In this document: positions 18,745 through 27,029 of the stretch, one piece after another | Numbering within the stretch: position 1 is the stretch's first letter | Layout: every line of letters starts with the position of its first letter | Assembly: GCA_035577985.1 (NCBI GenBank) | Contig: DATJZY010000118.1 | Coordinates: 1 to 64,000 of the forward strand | From: Candidatus Eisenbacteria bacterium | Lineage (GTDB): Bacteria > Desulfobacterota > Binatia > DP-6 | DNA: 64,000 nt | Reading direction: 5' to 3' | Notes under the pieces: model-generated | Seen by the model: only the letters and a program-made list of their open reading frames with translations | Databases searched by the model: none | Told to the model about the DNA's origin: nothing | Made by a program: the position numbers and the translations under genes

Positions 18745-18904
18745 GCGGACCTCCGGTTCCAGCGTCGAGGTATATCGGGGGTGATCGAAGCCGTAAATCG
18801 TGGTTCGCATAGCAAACGCCGGGAAAATGCGTCATCGTACGGACGTCCTGACAGGATTGCGTCGATGTCGGTCGAAAGGTGCTCGGATCTGCACGGCCGG
18901 GGCG

Positions 18905-18920
18905 TGGCACCCCCCTTGCA
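18905..18920 (+). promoter_or_regulatory. Sigma-54 promoter of the pilin-like gene
   Basis: TGGCAC-CCCCC-TTGCA matches the -24/-12 consensus with the required GG-N10-GC spacing. Transcription should begin about 12 bases past the -12 C, near 18931, only about five bases before the ATG at 18936. A small palindrome TCCTGACAGGA lies at 18846-18856 upstream. Confidence 0.85.
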
Positions 18921-18935
18921 CCTGCCATCCCGCGA

Positions 18936-19292
18936 ATGCGCTCGAGTCGAAACCGTGGCTTTACGCTGATCGAGCTTCTGGTGGTGGTCGCCATCGTCGC
19001 GATTCTCGCGGCGATCGCCATCCCGCAGTTCAACTACCAGCAGCGAGCCTTCGACGCCCGGACGGTGTCGGACCTGAAGAACGCGGCGACCGGTCAGGAG
19101 ACCTACTTCGCCGACAACTTCACCTACTCGAGCAACTGCCTGACCCTCCCCGGCTTCAACGTGTCGGCTGGCGTCGTGTTCTCGGTGTGCAACGGGACGG
19201 CCACCGGGTTCGTGATGACCGCCACGAACACGTCCGGGACCAAGACCTGCACCTGGGACAGCAGCGCGAGCCCGCCCCTCAGCTGCATCTGA
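18936..19292 (+). CDS. Type IV pilin-like protein
   Basis: A 118-residue prepilin. The short leader MRSSRNRG ends at the prepilin peptidase site before FTLIELLVVVAIVAILAAIA, with Glu at position +5 of the mature protein and a hydrophobic helix that anchors the pilin. The globular part contains four cysteines. The mature size (about 110) is small for a major pilin. No pilus assembly genes are nearby, so the machinery must be elsewhere. The perfect sigma-54 site upstream parallels the PilS/PilR control of pilA known in other bacteria. No ribosome site precedes the only possible ATG. Confidence 0.9.
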   Translation: MRSSRNRGFTLIELLVVVAIVAILAAIAIPQFNYQQRAFDARTVSDLKNAATGQETYFADNFTYSSNCLTLPGFNVSAGVVFSVCNGTATGFVMTATNTSGTKTCTWDSSASPPLSCI

Positions 19293-19353
19293 GCAACGGC
19301 GCGTAGAGCTCCAGCGCTTGCGCCAGCTCGCCCCCGCGTGTACCCAGCGGCGG

Positions 19354-19578
19354 ATGGTGAGCACCGAGATGGTGCGCGGCCGCATAGAGCAGGCCCTCGC
19401 GGGTGCTCGTGCCGAGGTCGTGGATACGACCGGCGCGGGCGACCATTTCGAGGTGAGCGTGACGGCGCCCGCGTTCCGCAACCTCGGGCTCGTCGACCAG
19501 CACCGCCTCGTCTACGAGGCCCTGGGCGACCTCATGAGCACCATCCACGCCCTGTCCCTGCGGACGAGCGTGCCGTGA
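19354..19578 (+). CDS. BolA family protein
   Basis: A 74-residue protein with the BolA fold: MVRGRIEQALAGARAEVVD, then GDHFEVSVTAPAF and the conserved VDQHRLVYEALGDLM. BolA proteins partner with monothiol glutaredoxins to bind or transfer [2Fe-2S] clusters. Here the partner gene follows after 30 bp, which supports the pairing. The upstream frame to 19318 is open but reads unlike the family, so I begin at 19354. Confidence 0.9.
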   Translation: MVSTEMVRGRIEQALAGARAEVVDTTGAGDHFEVSVTAPAFRNLGLVDQHRLVYEALGDLMSTIHALSLRTSVP

Positions 19579-19608
19579 GGGATCGACGATCAGAGGGGAG
19601 ACCGTGCG

Positions 19609-19938
19609 ATGAGTGACGTACTGGACGAGATCGACCGCGAGGTGAAGGACCATCCGGTGGTCGTCTACATGAAGGGGACGCCCCGCTTCCCGATGTGCGG
19701 GTTCTCGGCTGCCACGGTCGAGGTGCTGAACGAGCTCGGTGTGCCGTACAAGGCCGTCGACATCCTGGCCGAAGGCGCGAAGCGCGAGGGCATCAAGGCG
19801 TACACGAAGTGGCCCACGATTCCCCAGGTGTTCGTCGGCGGGAAGTTCGTCGGCGGCTGCGACATCGTGCGCGAGATGCACGCGAAGGGCGAGCTCGCGC
19901 CGCTCGTGAAGGCCGCAACCGCCGCCAAGGCATCCTAG
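19609..19938 (+). CDS. grxD: Monothiol glutaredoxin (Grx4 type)
   Basis: A 109-residue protein with the monothiol CGFS active site (C30), the preceding KGTPRFPM, and the glutathione-binding segments WPTIPQVFVGGKFVGGCDI. The family holds a glutathione-ligated [2Fe-2S] cluster for delivery to target proteins. It sits directly behind bolA. Its TAG stop interlocks with the stop of the opposite-strand gene in a shared CTAG. Confidence 0.95.
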   Translation: MSDVLDEIDREVKDHPVVVYMKGTPRFPMCGFSAATVEVLNELGVPYKAVDILAEGAKREGIKAYTKWPTIPQVFVGGKFVGGCDIVREMHAKGELAPLVKAATAAKAS

Positions 19939-20591
19939 CCTGCGCGGCGGCGGAGGCCGCCACAGGATTGCAGGGTCCAGCGCTCGTGCAGCCAGTGGTT
20001 GGCGAGCTTCTGCCACTCGCTCGCCACGATCTTGGCGTCGCGCCGCACGCGGTACCAGCGCGGTCCCGCGAACGTGTCGGTGGTGCTCGGCTGGACGCTG
20101 ACCGCCACCCGGGGGCCGAGCGCGCGGCGCAGGATCAGCCGCGCGCGGCGCGTGTGGGACGGCGACGTGACGACGACGAGCTGATGCACGCCGGTCGTGC
20201 ACGCCCAGCGCGCGATCGTTCGTGCCTCGCCGGCGGTCGAGGGCGCGCGACGCCGCAGCGTCACGATCGCGCTCGCCGGCACGCCGAGACCCTCGAGCGC
20301 CGTCCGCGCGAGCGCATCGGAGTCGGGGAGGGCGACGCCCGCCTTGCGGAGCGCCACGTCGCCCGGCGGCAGCGCCTCACGCGTCACCACGACGCGTGGC
20401 GCGAGCCCCTGCCGGTAGAGCGTCGCGGCCTCGAGCGTCCGGTCGCGCACCGAGCCTGCGAGCACCACGATGGCATCGGCCGTGGGCGGCAGCGGATCTG
20501 CGACCACGAGGAAGCTTCCGAGCGCCGGCACGAGCCACAGCCAACCGACCCCCGCGAGCACGAGGGCGCCCGCCACGAGCCGCGCGCGCAT
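19935..20591 (-). CDS. ElyC/SanA/YdcF (DUF218) family membrane protein
   Basis: A 218-residue protein with one N-terminal hydrophobic segment (LVAGALVLAGVGWLWLVPAL) and a DUF218 domain: ADAIVVLAGS, then PSTAGEART and VVVTSPSHTRRA. Relatives act in envelope and peptidoglycan-lipid homeostasis, but the reaction is unsettled. The start at 20591 places the hydrophobic segment at the N-terminus. The open frame to 20672 runs over the divergent phosphotriesterase start. Confidence 0.88.
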   Translation of the reverse strand: MRARLVAGALVLAGVGWLWLVPALGSFLVVADPLPPTADAIVVLAGSVRDRTLEAATLYRQGLAPRVVVTREALPPGDVALRKAGVALPDSDALARTALEGLGVPASAIVTLRRRAPSTAGEARTIARWACTTGVHQLVVVTSPSHTRRARLILRRALGPRVAVSVQPSTTDTFAGPRWYRVRRDAKIVASEWQKLANHWLHERWTLQSCGGLRRRAG

Positions 20592-20670
20592 CGGGGGCGA
20601 GGCTACGGAGGGCCACCGCGCCCTGCAAGCGACGGTTGACGCGGGATGGGGCGGCGCGCTCTCTATCGGC

Positions 20671-21636
20671 ATGCGCTCGGTTCAGACGGTGACGGGCTCC
20701 GTCACGGCGGACACACTCGGCACGACGCTCATGCACGAGCACCTGCTGATCGGCTGGCCCGGCTGGGAGGCCGACGCGGCGGCCGACGGCGGCTCGCGGC
20801 GCGAATACGTGGCGCAGTGCGTGGAGCGCATGCAGGAGCTGAAGGGACACGGCCTGCGCACGCTCGTCGACCCATGCCCGATAGACCTCGGGCGCGACGT
20901 GGAGCTCATGGCGGAGGTCGCCCAGAAGAGCGGCGTGCACATCGTCTGCGCGACCGGCCTCTACAAGGAGGACGAAGGGGCGCCCGTGTACTTCAAGTTC
21001 CGCACCCACTGGGGGGACGCGCTCGCCGAGATGACCGAGCTGTTCGTGCGCGAGCTGACGCAGGGCGTGGGCGAGACCGGCATCCGCGCCGGCGTCATCA
21101 AGGTCGCGACCGGCGTCGGGCGCATCACGGCGTACGAGGAGATGGTGCTGCGTGCGGCCGCGCGGGCGCACGAGGAGACGGGGGCGCCGATCACGACCCA
21201 CACCGACCAGGGCACGATGGGTCCCGAGCAGCTCGACATCCTGCTCGGCGAGGGCGTACCGCCGCAGGCGATCGTCGTCGGGCACTCGTGCGGACAGAGC
21301 GACGTCCACTACCACCTCCAGATGCTCGATCGTGGTGCGACCCTCGGCTTCGACCGCTTCGGGCTCGACATCCTGCATCCGGATCGCGAGCGGCTCGCCG
21401 TCCTGATTGGTCTCCTCGGCCTCGGCTTCGAGCGCCAGCTCGTGCTGTCGCACGACACCGTGTGGTGCTGGCGCGGTCGCGCACCGAAGCTGCCTCCGGA
21501 CACGCTGACCCACTGGAAGCCGACCTACGTCTTCGAGACCATCGTTCCCCGCCTGCGCGCTGCCGGCGTGGCCGACGGCAAGATCAAGACGATGCTGGTC
21601 GACAACCCCCGCCGCTACTTCGCGGGCGCCGCCTAG
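20671..21636 (+). CDS. Phosphotriesterase-like (PTE/PLL) metal hydrolase
   Basis: A 321-residue TIM-barrel protein of the phosphotriesterase/lactonase branch. The metal site is visible as HEHLL near the start, the bridging lysine in GVIKVATG, and the later histidines in TTHTDQGTMG and GHSCGQSD, with SHDTVWCW near the end. Members hydrolyse lactones, phosphotriesters or related esters. The substrate here is unknown. The ATG at 20671 matches the family start (MRSVQTVTGSV), whereas the long upstream frame is a shadow. Its TAG stop interlocks with the opposing thiolase stop. Confidence 0.9.
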   Translation: MRSVQTVTGSVTADTLGTTLMHEHLLIGWPGWEADAAADGGSRREYVAQCVERMQELKGHGLRTLVDPCPIDLGRDVELMAEVAQKSGVHIVCATGLYKEDEGAPVYFKFRTHWGDALAEMTELFVRELTQGVGETGIRAGVIKVATGVGRITAYEEMVLRAAARAHEETGAPITTHTDQGTMGPEQLDILLGEGVPPQAIVVGHSCGQSDVHYHLQMLDRGATLGFDRFGLDILHPDRERLAVLIGLLGLGFERQLVLSHDTVWCWRGRAPKLPPDTLTHWKPTYVFETIVPRLRAAGVADGKIKTMLVDNPRRYFAGAA

Positions 21637-22769
21637 CGGGCGAGGATCGCGACGCAGGCGTTGGCGCCACGTCCAACCGTGTGCGCGAGGCCGACGCGCG
21701 CGCTCGGCACCTGACGCGGGCCGCACGCGCCGCGGAGCTGCCAGACGAGCTCCACCACCTGGCCGAGCGCGGACGCGCCGAGCGGCTCCCCCTTGGAGAG
21801 GAGGCCGCCGCTCGGGTTCACGGGACGGCGCGAGCGCATCTCGCCGCCGCCGTCGCGGACCCACTTGCCGCCGCCGCCGCGCGGGCAGAGGCCGAGCTCC
21901 TCGGCGGAGAGGATCTCCCGCGCGGCGTCCGTGTCCTGCAGCTCGACTACGTCGATCCCGTCGGGGCCGATGCCGGCTTCCGCGTATGCTGCCTGCGCGG
22001 CCATGGTCGTGGGCGGCGTGACGTCGTCGTCCGCGATCCCGCAGAGCGGCGTGTGCTCGCCGAGGACGTTTCCCGCGAGGTGCGAGCGGAGCTGCACCGC
22101 CGCCACACGGATCGCGGGACCCGCCGCGGGTGGCGTGGCGGAGAGGACCACGGCGGCGGCACCTTCGTTCGGCGAGCACAGCATGAGCAGGCGCAGCGGC
22201 TCGCACACGAGCGGCGATGCCAGGACCTCCTCGGCGGTGATCGCCTTGCGATACATCGCGTTCGGATTGTGGACGCCCTGGAGGTGGTTCTTCACCGACA
22301 CCTGCGCGAGATCCTGCGGCGTCACATCGCTCTCGAACATCAGGCGCTGCGCGCGGAGCGCGAAGTAGCCGGGCGTCGCGGCCAGGCCCGCCTCCTCCCG
22401 CCACGGTTCGAAGAACGACGACCGGATCATGCCGCGCGGCATCTTCTCGAGGCCGAACACGAGCACGGTATCGTACACGCCCGCCGCGATTTGGGTGGCG
22501 CCGAGCGACAGCGCCGCGCCGCCGCTCGCGCAGCCGGCCTCGAGATTGACCATGGGGACGCCCGAGAGCCCGAGGGCGGTCAGCACCTTGTGACCCGACG
22601 CGACGCCGCCGTAGACGCAGCCGCAGAACGCCGCCTGGAAGCCGCCGCGCTGCACACCCGCCTCGGCGAGCGCGGCGCGTACGGCGCCGGCGCCGATCGC
22701 GGTGAGGCTCTCGTCGGGGAATCGCCCGAACGGATGCAGGCCCGTGCCGGCGACGTAGACGGGTCTCAC
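21633..22769 (-). CDS. SCP2/lipid-transfer type thiolase
   Basis: A 378-residue thiolase-fold protein starting at GTG 22769, overlapping the upstream DUF35 stop in GTGA. The acyl-accepting cysteine is in LEAGCASGGAAL and the C-terminal part reads PSGGLLSKGEPLGASALG and GRGANACVAILAR. The SCP2-type group often needs a DUF35 partner for activity, as in steroid side-chain shortening. The pair here fits that arrangement (family knowledge plus gene context). Longer frames upstream are shadows of the DUF35 gene. Confidence 0.9.
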   Translation of the reverse strand: MRPVYVAGTGLHPFGRFPDESLTAIGAGAVRAALAEAGVQRGGFQAAFCGCVYGGVASGHKVLTALGLSGVPMVNLEAGCASGGAALSLGATQIAAGVYDTVLVFGLEKMPRGMIRSSFFEPWREEAGLAATPGYFALRAQRLMFESDVTPQDLAQVSVKNHLQGVHNPNAMYRKAITAEEVLASPLVCEPLRLLMLCSPNEGAAAVVLSATPPAAGPAIRVAAVQLRSHLAGNVLGEHTPLCGIADDDVTPPTTMAAQAAYAEAGIGPDGIDVVELQDTDAAREILSAEELGLCPRGGGGKWVRDGGGEMRSRRPVNPSGGLLSKGEPLGASALGQVVELVWQLRGACGPRQVPSARVGLAHTVGRGANACVAILAR

Positions 22770-23206
22770 GCCGGCGCCCCGGGCGCGAACGCATACGACA
22801 AGACGGGCGTCCCGTCGTCGTCGGTGAACAGCGGCTCGATGACGAGCCGCATCGCCTGGCCCCGCCACAGCCGCGCGGCGTCGGGCTCGGTTAGACGCGT
22901 GACGACGCGCAGCCCCTCGCGCAGCTCGACGACCCCGAACCCGTACGGCAGCGGTCCGCGGTAGCCGGGCGGTGCGCTCTTCACCACCGTATAGAGGAAG
23001 AGCTGCCCCGTTCCCGCGAGCGCCGTCTCGTGGCAGGACGCCCCACCGCAGTAGGGACATGAATCGCTGGCGGGGAAGTGGAGCTTCCCACATCCGTCGC
23101 AGCGCCCGGCGAGCAGACGCGGGCCTTCCGGCGTGACGCGAAACAGGCCGTCGGCGATGGGACGCGGCTCCGGCACGGGCGCGGACCCTACGGGACCGCC
23201 CATCAA
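22766..23206 (-). CDS. DUF35 zinc-ribbon / OB-fold acyl-CoA-associated protein
   Basis: A 146-residue protein. Four cysteines (C36, C39, C50, C53 in GRCDGCG and SCPYCGG) form the zinc ribbon, followed by an OB-fold (GQLFLYTVV, YGFGVVEL). It is translationally coupled to the thiolase behind it by a GTGA overlap and probably forms a complex with it. Starts a few codons downstream of 23206 cannot be excluded. Confidence 0.93.
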   Translation of the reverse strand: MMGGPVGSAPVPEPRPIADGLFRVTPEGPRLLAGRCDGCGKLHFPASDSCPYCGGASCHETALAGTGQLFLYTVVKSAPPGYRGPLPYGFGVVELREGLRVVTRLTEPDAARLWRGQAMRLVIEPLFTDDDGTPVLSYAFAPGAPA

Positions 23207-23288
23207 GGCGTCAAGCTACGACCAAAGTCGCAGCGCGTGTCGAATTTTTTTCTCGCCCGGCTCTGGATCGGATGGTAGAGAAACCCGG

Positions 23289-26198
23289 ATGCGATCCAGG
23301 ACGGATCTCCGCGCGATCGGAGCGATCGTGCTCGTGCTGCTCATGAAGGCGGCGACTGCACGCGCGACGGTTGCCACCGATCTCTGCACCCCCACGGCGG
23401 ATCCGTGCGTGGTGAACACGACGATTCCGGTCACGACCGGCTCGACGATCGACCTCGGCACGCGCGCGCTCGAAATCGGCGCGCAAGGTACGCTCGACGT
23501 CGGATCGGGCACGGTCCTCATCCAGGCGGGCACGGTTCGTCTCCTCCCGGGCTCCAAGATCCTCGGTCGCAATACGACGGCCGGCGGCTCCATCACGATC
23601 GTCGCGAGCGGCTCGATCGACATCCAGGCGAGTGGTCCCAGCAAGGGGCGGATCGACGTCACGAGCGAAGGCGACGACGGCGTCATCACGCTGCAGGCGG
23701 CGGGCGACGTCACGGTAGCGGGCCAGCTCCTCGCCGTCGGAGCCGACCAGTTCGCGAGCGGAGGCGGCGTCACCATTCTCGCCGGCGGCTCGATCCTCGT
23801 CACGCCGTCCGGGGACGTCAGCGTCGCGGGGGGAAGCCAGGCCGAGGGCGGCGACATCCTGCTCGACGCCGGGGGCGGGATCGATCTGCAGAACATCATC
23901 GATGCCTCGGGCGGCGACTTCGGCGGCGGCACCGTCGATCTCTCGGCGGACGGCGGCGACGTGATCGTCCGGCAGCAGCTGAACGTTCCGGGCGGCGGAT
24001 TCTCGGGCGACGGCGGCGAGGTGACGATCGACGCCGGCGGATCGGTCCAGGTGCTCGCGGCGATCGACGGCCACGCGGCGGGCGATAGCGAGGACGGTTC
24101 GGGATCGGGCGGCGACGTCGACATCCGCGCGCAGCAGTCGATCACGATCTCGGGCACGCTCTCGCTCACGGCCGCGCCGCCGGACGGCGAGGGCGGCAGC
24201 GTGTCGCTCGAGGCCGGGACCACCATCACGGTCGGTGCAGCGCTCCTGGTCGAAGGGCAGGGGATCGACGGGTGCGGTGGCTCGATCATGGTGAACGCGG
24301 GCGCAGCGGTGACGCTCGACCGCATCACTGCCAACGGCGGGTCGTGCGGCGGTGGCGACGTGACCGTGCAGGCGCTCGGCGATCTCGCCGTGCCGCAGAT
24401 CATCAACGCGGACGGCGCGAGCTTCGGCCCCGGAGGCACGATCGTTCTCGACGGGCGCAACGTGCAGGTCTCGAGCACGGTCCGCGCGGCGTCGAGCGAC
24501 GCCGACGGCGGGAGCATCCTCGTCGAGGGGTGCAACGTCGGTATCGGCGGGGCGGCCGAGCTGCGGACGATCGGCATCGGCGGGAGCAACGCGATCCACG
24601 CCAGCGGGCAGGCGACGATCAACGGAGATCTGCTATCGTCGGTGGGATCCGTCCCCGGCACGAATCGCATCGCCTATCGCAACATCGCGCTACCACCCAT
24701 CGTCGCGGGGGCGACGATCTCCCCGCCCGCGCTGCAGGCGGTCGACGCGATGCTGCCGCCCTGTCCGGCGGCGGGGGCGGTCTGCGGCGACGGCACGGTG
24801 GACGCGGGCGAGCAATGCGACGACGGCAACAACGTCGCGTGCGACGGCTGCTCCTCCGCCTGTCGCAGTGAAGGGTGCGGGAACGCCCACCTCGAGTGCG
24901 GCGAGCAGTGCGACAACGGGCCGGCCAACGGCACGCCGGGCAACGCGTGCGCGGCCGACTGCACCATCATTCCGACGGCTGGCGGCGTGCAGTCGATCCC
25001 CGGCGGACACGGCACGACGGCATGTCAGGTGGAATGGGAGGTCACGAACCCGGGCGGCGAGGTGATCGACGGGTTCCCGTCGACCGAGCAGCGGTGCATC
25101 GACGGCGATCCGGGTTGCGATCGCGACGAGGCCGACGACGGCACGTGCACGTTCGACGTCGCCGTCTGCCTGGCGGCGAACGACACGCGGATCGGGGGCT
25201 GCCAGCCGACCGGGCTCCAGTACTTCACCCTGCAGAAGCCGAACCTGCTGACGGCGACCGATCCGATCGACGTCGCGAGCGGGACGCGGATTCGCGACGC
25301 CGTCGCCGCGCTCGGCGTCCAGGTGCGCGTCGGCTCCAACGTCATCGTGCCGGGCGCGCCGATCGCCGGGCGCGATCTCTGCACGGCGCCGCTGGCCATC
25401 GCCGTCCCGCACGGCGCGGGCGTCGTGGGAAGTCGCCGCATCGAAGCGGCGTCGCGCGACCTCGCGGGCAGCCGCATGCGCCGCAACACGGTCGACCTCA
25501 TCTGCGCGCCGAATCCGTCGGTGTGCGGCAACGGCATCGTCGAGATCGCGGAGCAGTGTGACGACGGGAACAACGTGTCCTGCGACGGCTGCACGCCCAC
25601 CTGCCGGCGCGAGGTCTGCGGCGACGGCATCGTCGAGTGCGGCGAGCAGTGTGACGAAGGCCCCTCGAACGGGACGCCGGAGAGCCAGTGCACGGCGACG
25701 TGCACCGAGAAGGTGCCGCCGCTTCGCATCGCCGGAGGCGGATCGCCGGCGCTCGACTGCCTGGTCGAGTACGCCCTCAACACGACGGCGCCGACCCTCG
25801 ATCGCGCCGGCCGGCCGTCGAAGAAGCAGGACTGCGTCGACAACGATCCCGCCTGCGACCTCGATCCGACCGTCGGCAGCTGCCGGTTCAAGGGCTGGGT
25901 CTGCGTCGGCGGCGCCGATCCGCGCATCGCGTGCCCCGCCCAGACCGTCGCCTCGCTCGAGCTGATGAAGCCGAGCCTCCGCGACGTGGGCCCGCTGGCG
26001 GCGCTGCGCACGGCGGCGCAGCAGCGGCTTTCCGCGATCGCACTCCCCGCCGCCGGCGGCGAGGTCTGCACGCAACGCATCGACATCAGCATGCCCGCGG
26101 GTCGCCGCCCCCTGACTCTTTCGGTCAAAGGCCGCGACCTCCTCGGCAAATCCGATCGCGACACGCTGAAGGTCCGCTGCCTCGCGCCGCCGACGTAA
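23289..26198 (+). CDS. Giant secreted beta-helix / disulfide-repeat protein with a duplicated C-terminal domain
   Basis: A 969-residue exported protein. After the signal peptide comes an N-terminal segment paralogous to the 12120 protein (GSTIDLGTRALEIG, TLDVGSGTVLIQAGTVRLLP), then a Gly/Asp-rich beta-helix to about residue 490. Two blocks of disulfide repeats (CGDGTVDAGEQCDDGN, CGNGIVEIAEQCDDGN) each precede one copy of a 150-165 residue domain. Copy 1 spans about residues 577-738 (CQVEWEV to DLICAP) and copy 2 about 823-969 (CLVEYAL to VRCLAPP). Both share Cys-x-Val-Glu, DPxCDxD, a KPxL segment and a final Arg-Asp-Leu region. It ends 16 bp before the hairpin element at 26215. Confidence 0.86.
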   Translation: MRSRTDLRAIGAIVLVLLMKAATARATVATDLCTPTADPCVVNTTIPVTTGSTIDLGTRALEIGAQGTLDVGSGTVLIQAGTVRLLPGSKILGRNTTAGGSITIVASGSIDIQASGPSKGRIDVTSEGDDGVITLQAAGDVTVAGQLLAVGADQFASGGGVTILAGGSILVTPSGDVSVAGGSQAEGGDILLDAGGGIDLQNIIDASGGDFGGGTVDLSADGGDVIVRQQLNVPGGGFSGDGGEVTIDAGGSVQVLAAIDGHAAGDSEDGSGSGGDVDIRAQQSITISGTLSLTAAPPDGEGGSVSLEAGTTITVGAALLVEGQGIDGCGGSIMVNAGAAVTLDRITANGGSCGGGDVTVQALGDLAVPQIINADGASFGPGGTIVLDGRNVQVSSTVRAASSDADGGSILVEGCNVGIGGAAELRTIGIGGSNAIHASGQATINGDLLSSVGSVPGTNRIAYRNIALPPIVAGATISPPALQAVDAMLPPCPAAGAVCGDGTVDAGEQCDDGNNVACDGCSSACRSEGCGNAHLECGEQCDNGPANGTPGNACAADCTIIPTAGGVQSIPGGHGTTACQVEWEVTNPGGEVIDGFPSTEQRCIDGDPGCDRDEADDGTCTFDVAVCLAANDTRIGGCQPTGLQYFTLQKPNLLTATDPIDVASGTRIRDAVAALGVQVRVGSNVIVPGAPIAGRDLCTAPLAIAVPHGAGVVGSRRIEAASRDLAGSRMRRNTVDLICAPNPSVCGNGIVEIAEQCDDGNNVSCDGCTPTCRREVCGDGIVECGEQCDEGPSNGTPESQCTATCTEKVPPLRIAGGGSPALDCLVEYALNTTAPTLDRAGRPSKKQDCVDNDPACDLDPTVGSCRFKGWVCVGGADPRIACPAQTVASLELMKPSLRDVGPLAALRTAAQQRLSAIALPAAGGEVCTQRIDISMPAGRRPLTLSVKGRDLLGKSDRDTLKVRCLAPPT

Positions 26199-26214
26199 CG
26201 GCGCGCGTCGGGGC

Positions 26215-26337
26215 CGCGAGGTCGGGGGCGCGGTTTCGGCTTCGGCTCCGCCCGCGCGACAACACACGCCGCGCGTCACGGTCCCACATCTCGTCGCGCC
26301 GCTTCGGAGGCGCCTCCACCGCGCCCCCGACCTCGCG
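26215..26337. repeat. Long hairpin intergenic element, copy B
   Basis: A perfect 20-bp stem (26215-26234 with 26318-26337) surrounds an 83-base loop. Read on the minus strand it aligns along its whole length with 289-411. Shared blocks include GGAGGCGCCT, CGAAGCGGCGCGACG and CGGAGCCGAAGCCGAA. The stem bases that differ from copy A do so in pairs. It fills most of the gap between two convergent genes. Confidence 0.88.
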
Positions 26338-26363
26338 ACGCGACGACGTGGTCGTTGGCGGTC

Positions 26364-27020
26364 CTAGCGCTTCAGCGGGGTGCCGTATTGGTCGAGGAAC
26401 GCGACGTCTTCGAGGGGGCGGCGGCGGGTGGGGCCGAAGCGGTCTTGGGGGTGGCCGAGCGGGACCAGAGCGACGGGCTCGAGCGTGTCGGGCAGGGCGA
26501 GCAGTGCCCGGAGATCGCTCTCGAAGGCTCGATGCAGCGTCGTGAGCGTCGTGCCGAGGCCGAGGGCGCGTGCCGCGAGGAGGAGGTTCTGCACGGCCGG
26601 GAAGATCGACGCGTAGGCTGCGGCCGGCGATCTGAGGCCACCGGCGCCGTCGGCGATGGGGCCGAGGCGGGTATGATCGAGACAGCAGACGATCAGCACC
26701 GGTGCGACGCCGATCGTGCGCGAGAGCTCGGCGGCGCCGCGCATCATGCGGGCGTAGTGCGGTGTGTGCTTGAGGTCGCGGTCGGCGTCCGCCTGCGCGG
26801 TGAACCGCTCGGCGGCCTCCCACGCCTGGCGATAGTGCCGCCCGATCGCGGCGCGTAGCTCCGGCTTCCGGACCACGACGAAGGCCCATGGCTCGGCTCC
26901 GCGCGCCGACGGGGCGCGCGTGGCGGCGGCGAGGACGCGCTCGACGAGATCGTCGGAGACCGGGTCGGGTCGCAGGCGCCGGATGGCGCGCTGCGTGTCG
27001 ACGACGTCGAAGAAGTCCAC
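26364..27020 (-). CDS. Nitroreductase-family flavoprotein
   Basis: A 218-residue protein with the FMN-binding opening TQRAIRRLRPDPVSDDLV and ATRAPSARGAEPWAFVVV, and the dimer-region LLLAARALGLGTTLTTL. These FMN enzymes reduce nitro groups, quinones or enones with NAD(P)H, or dehalogenate. The substrate is not predictable. The thiolase gene lies ten bases upstream in the same direction, so they may share a transcript. Confidence 0.9.
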   Translation of the reverse strand: MDFFDVVDTQRAIRRLRPDPVSDDLVERVLAAATRAPSARGAEPWAFVVVRKPELRAAIGRHYRQAWEAAERFTAQADADRDLKHTPHYARMMRGAAELSRTIGVAPVLIVCCLDHTRLGPIADGAGGLRSPAAAYASIFPAVQNLLLAARALGLGTTLTTLHRAFESDLRALLALPDTLEPVALVPLGHPQDRFGPTRRRPLEDVAFLDQYGTPLKR

Positions 27021-27029
27021 CGTGGCTCC

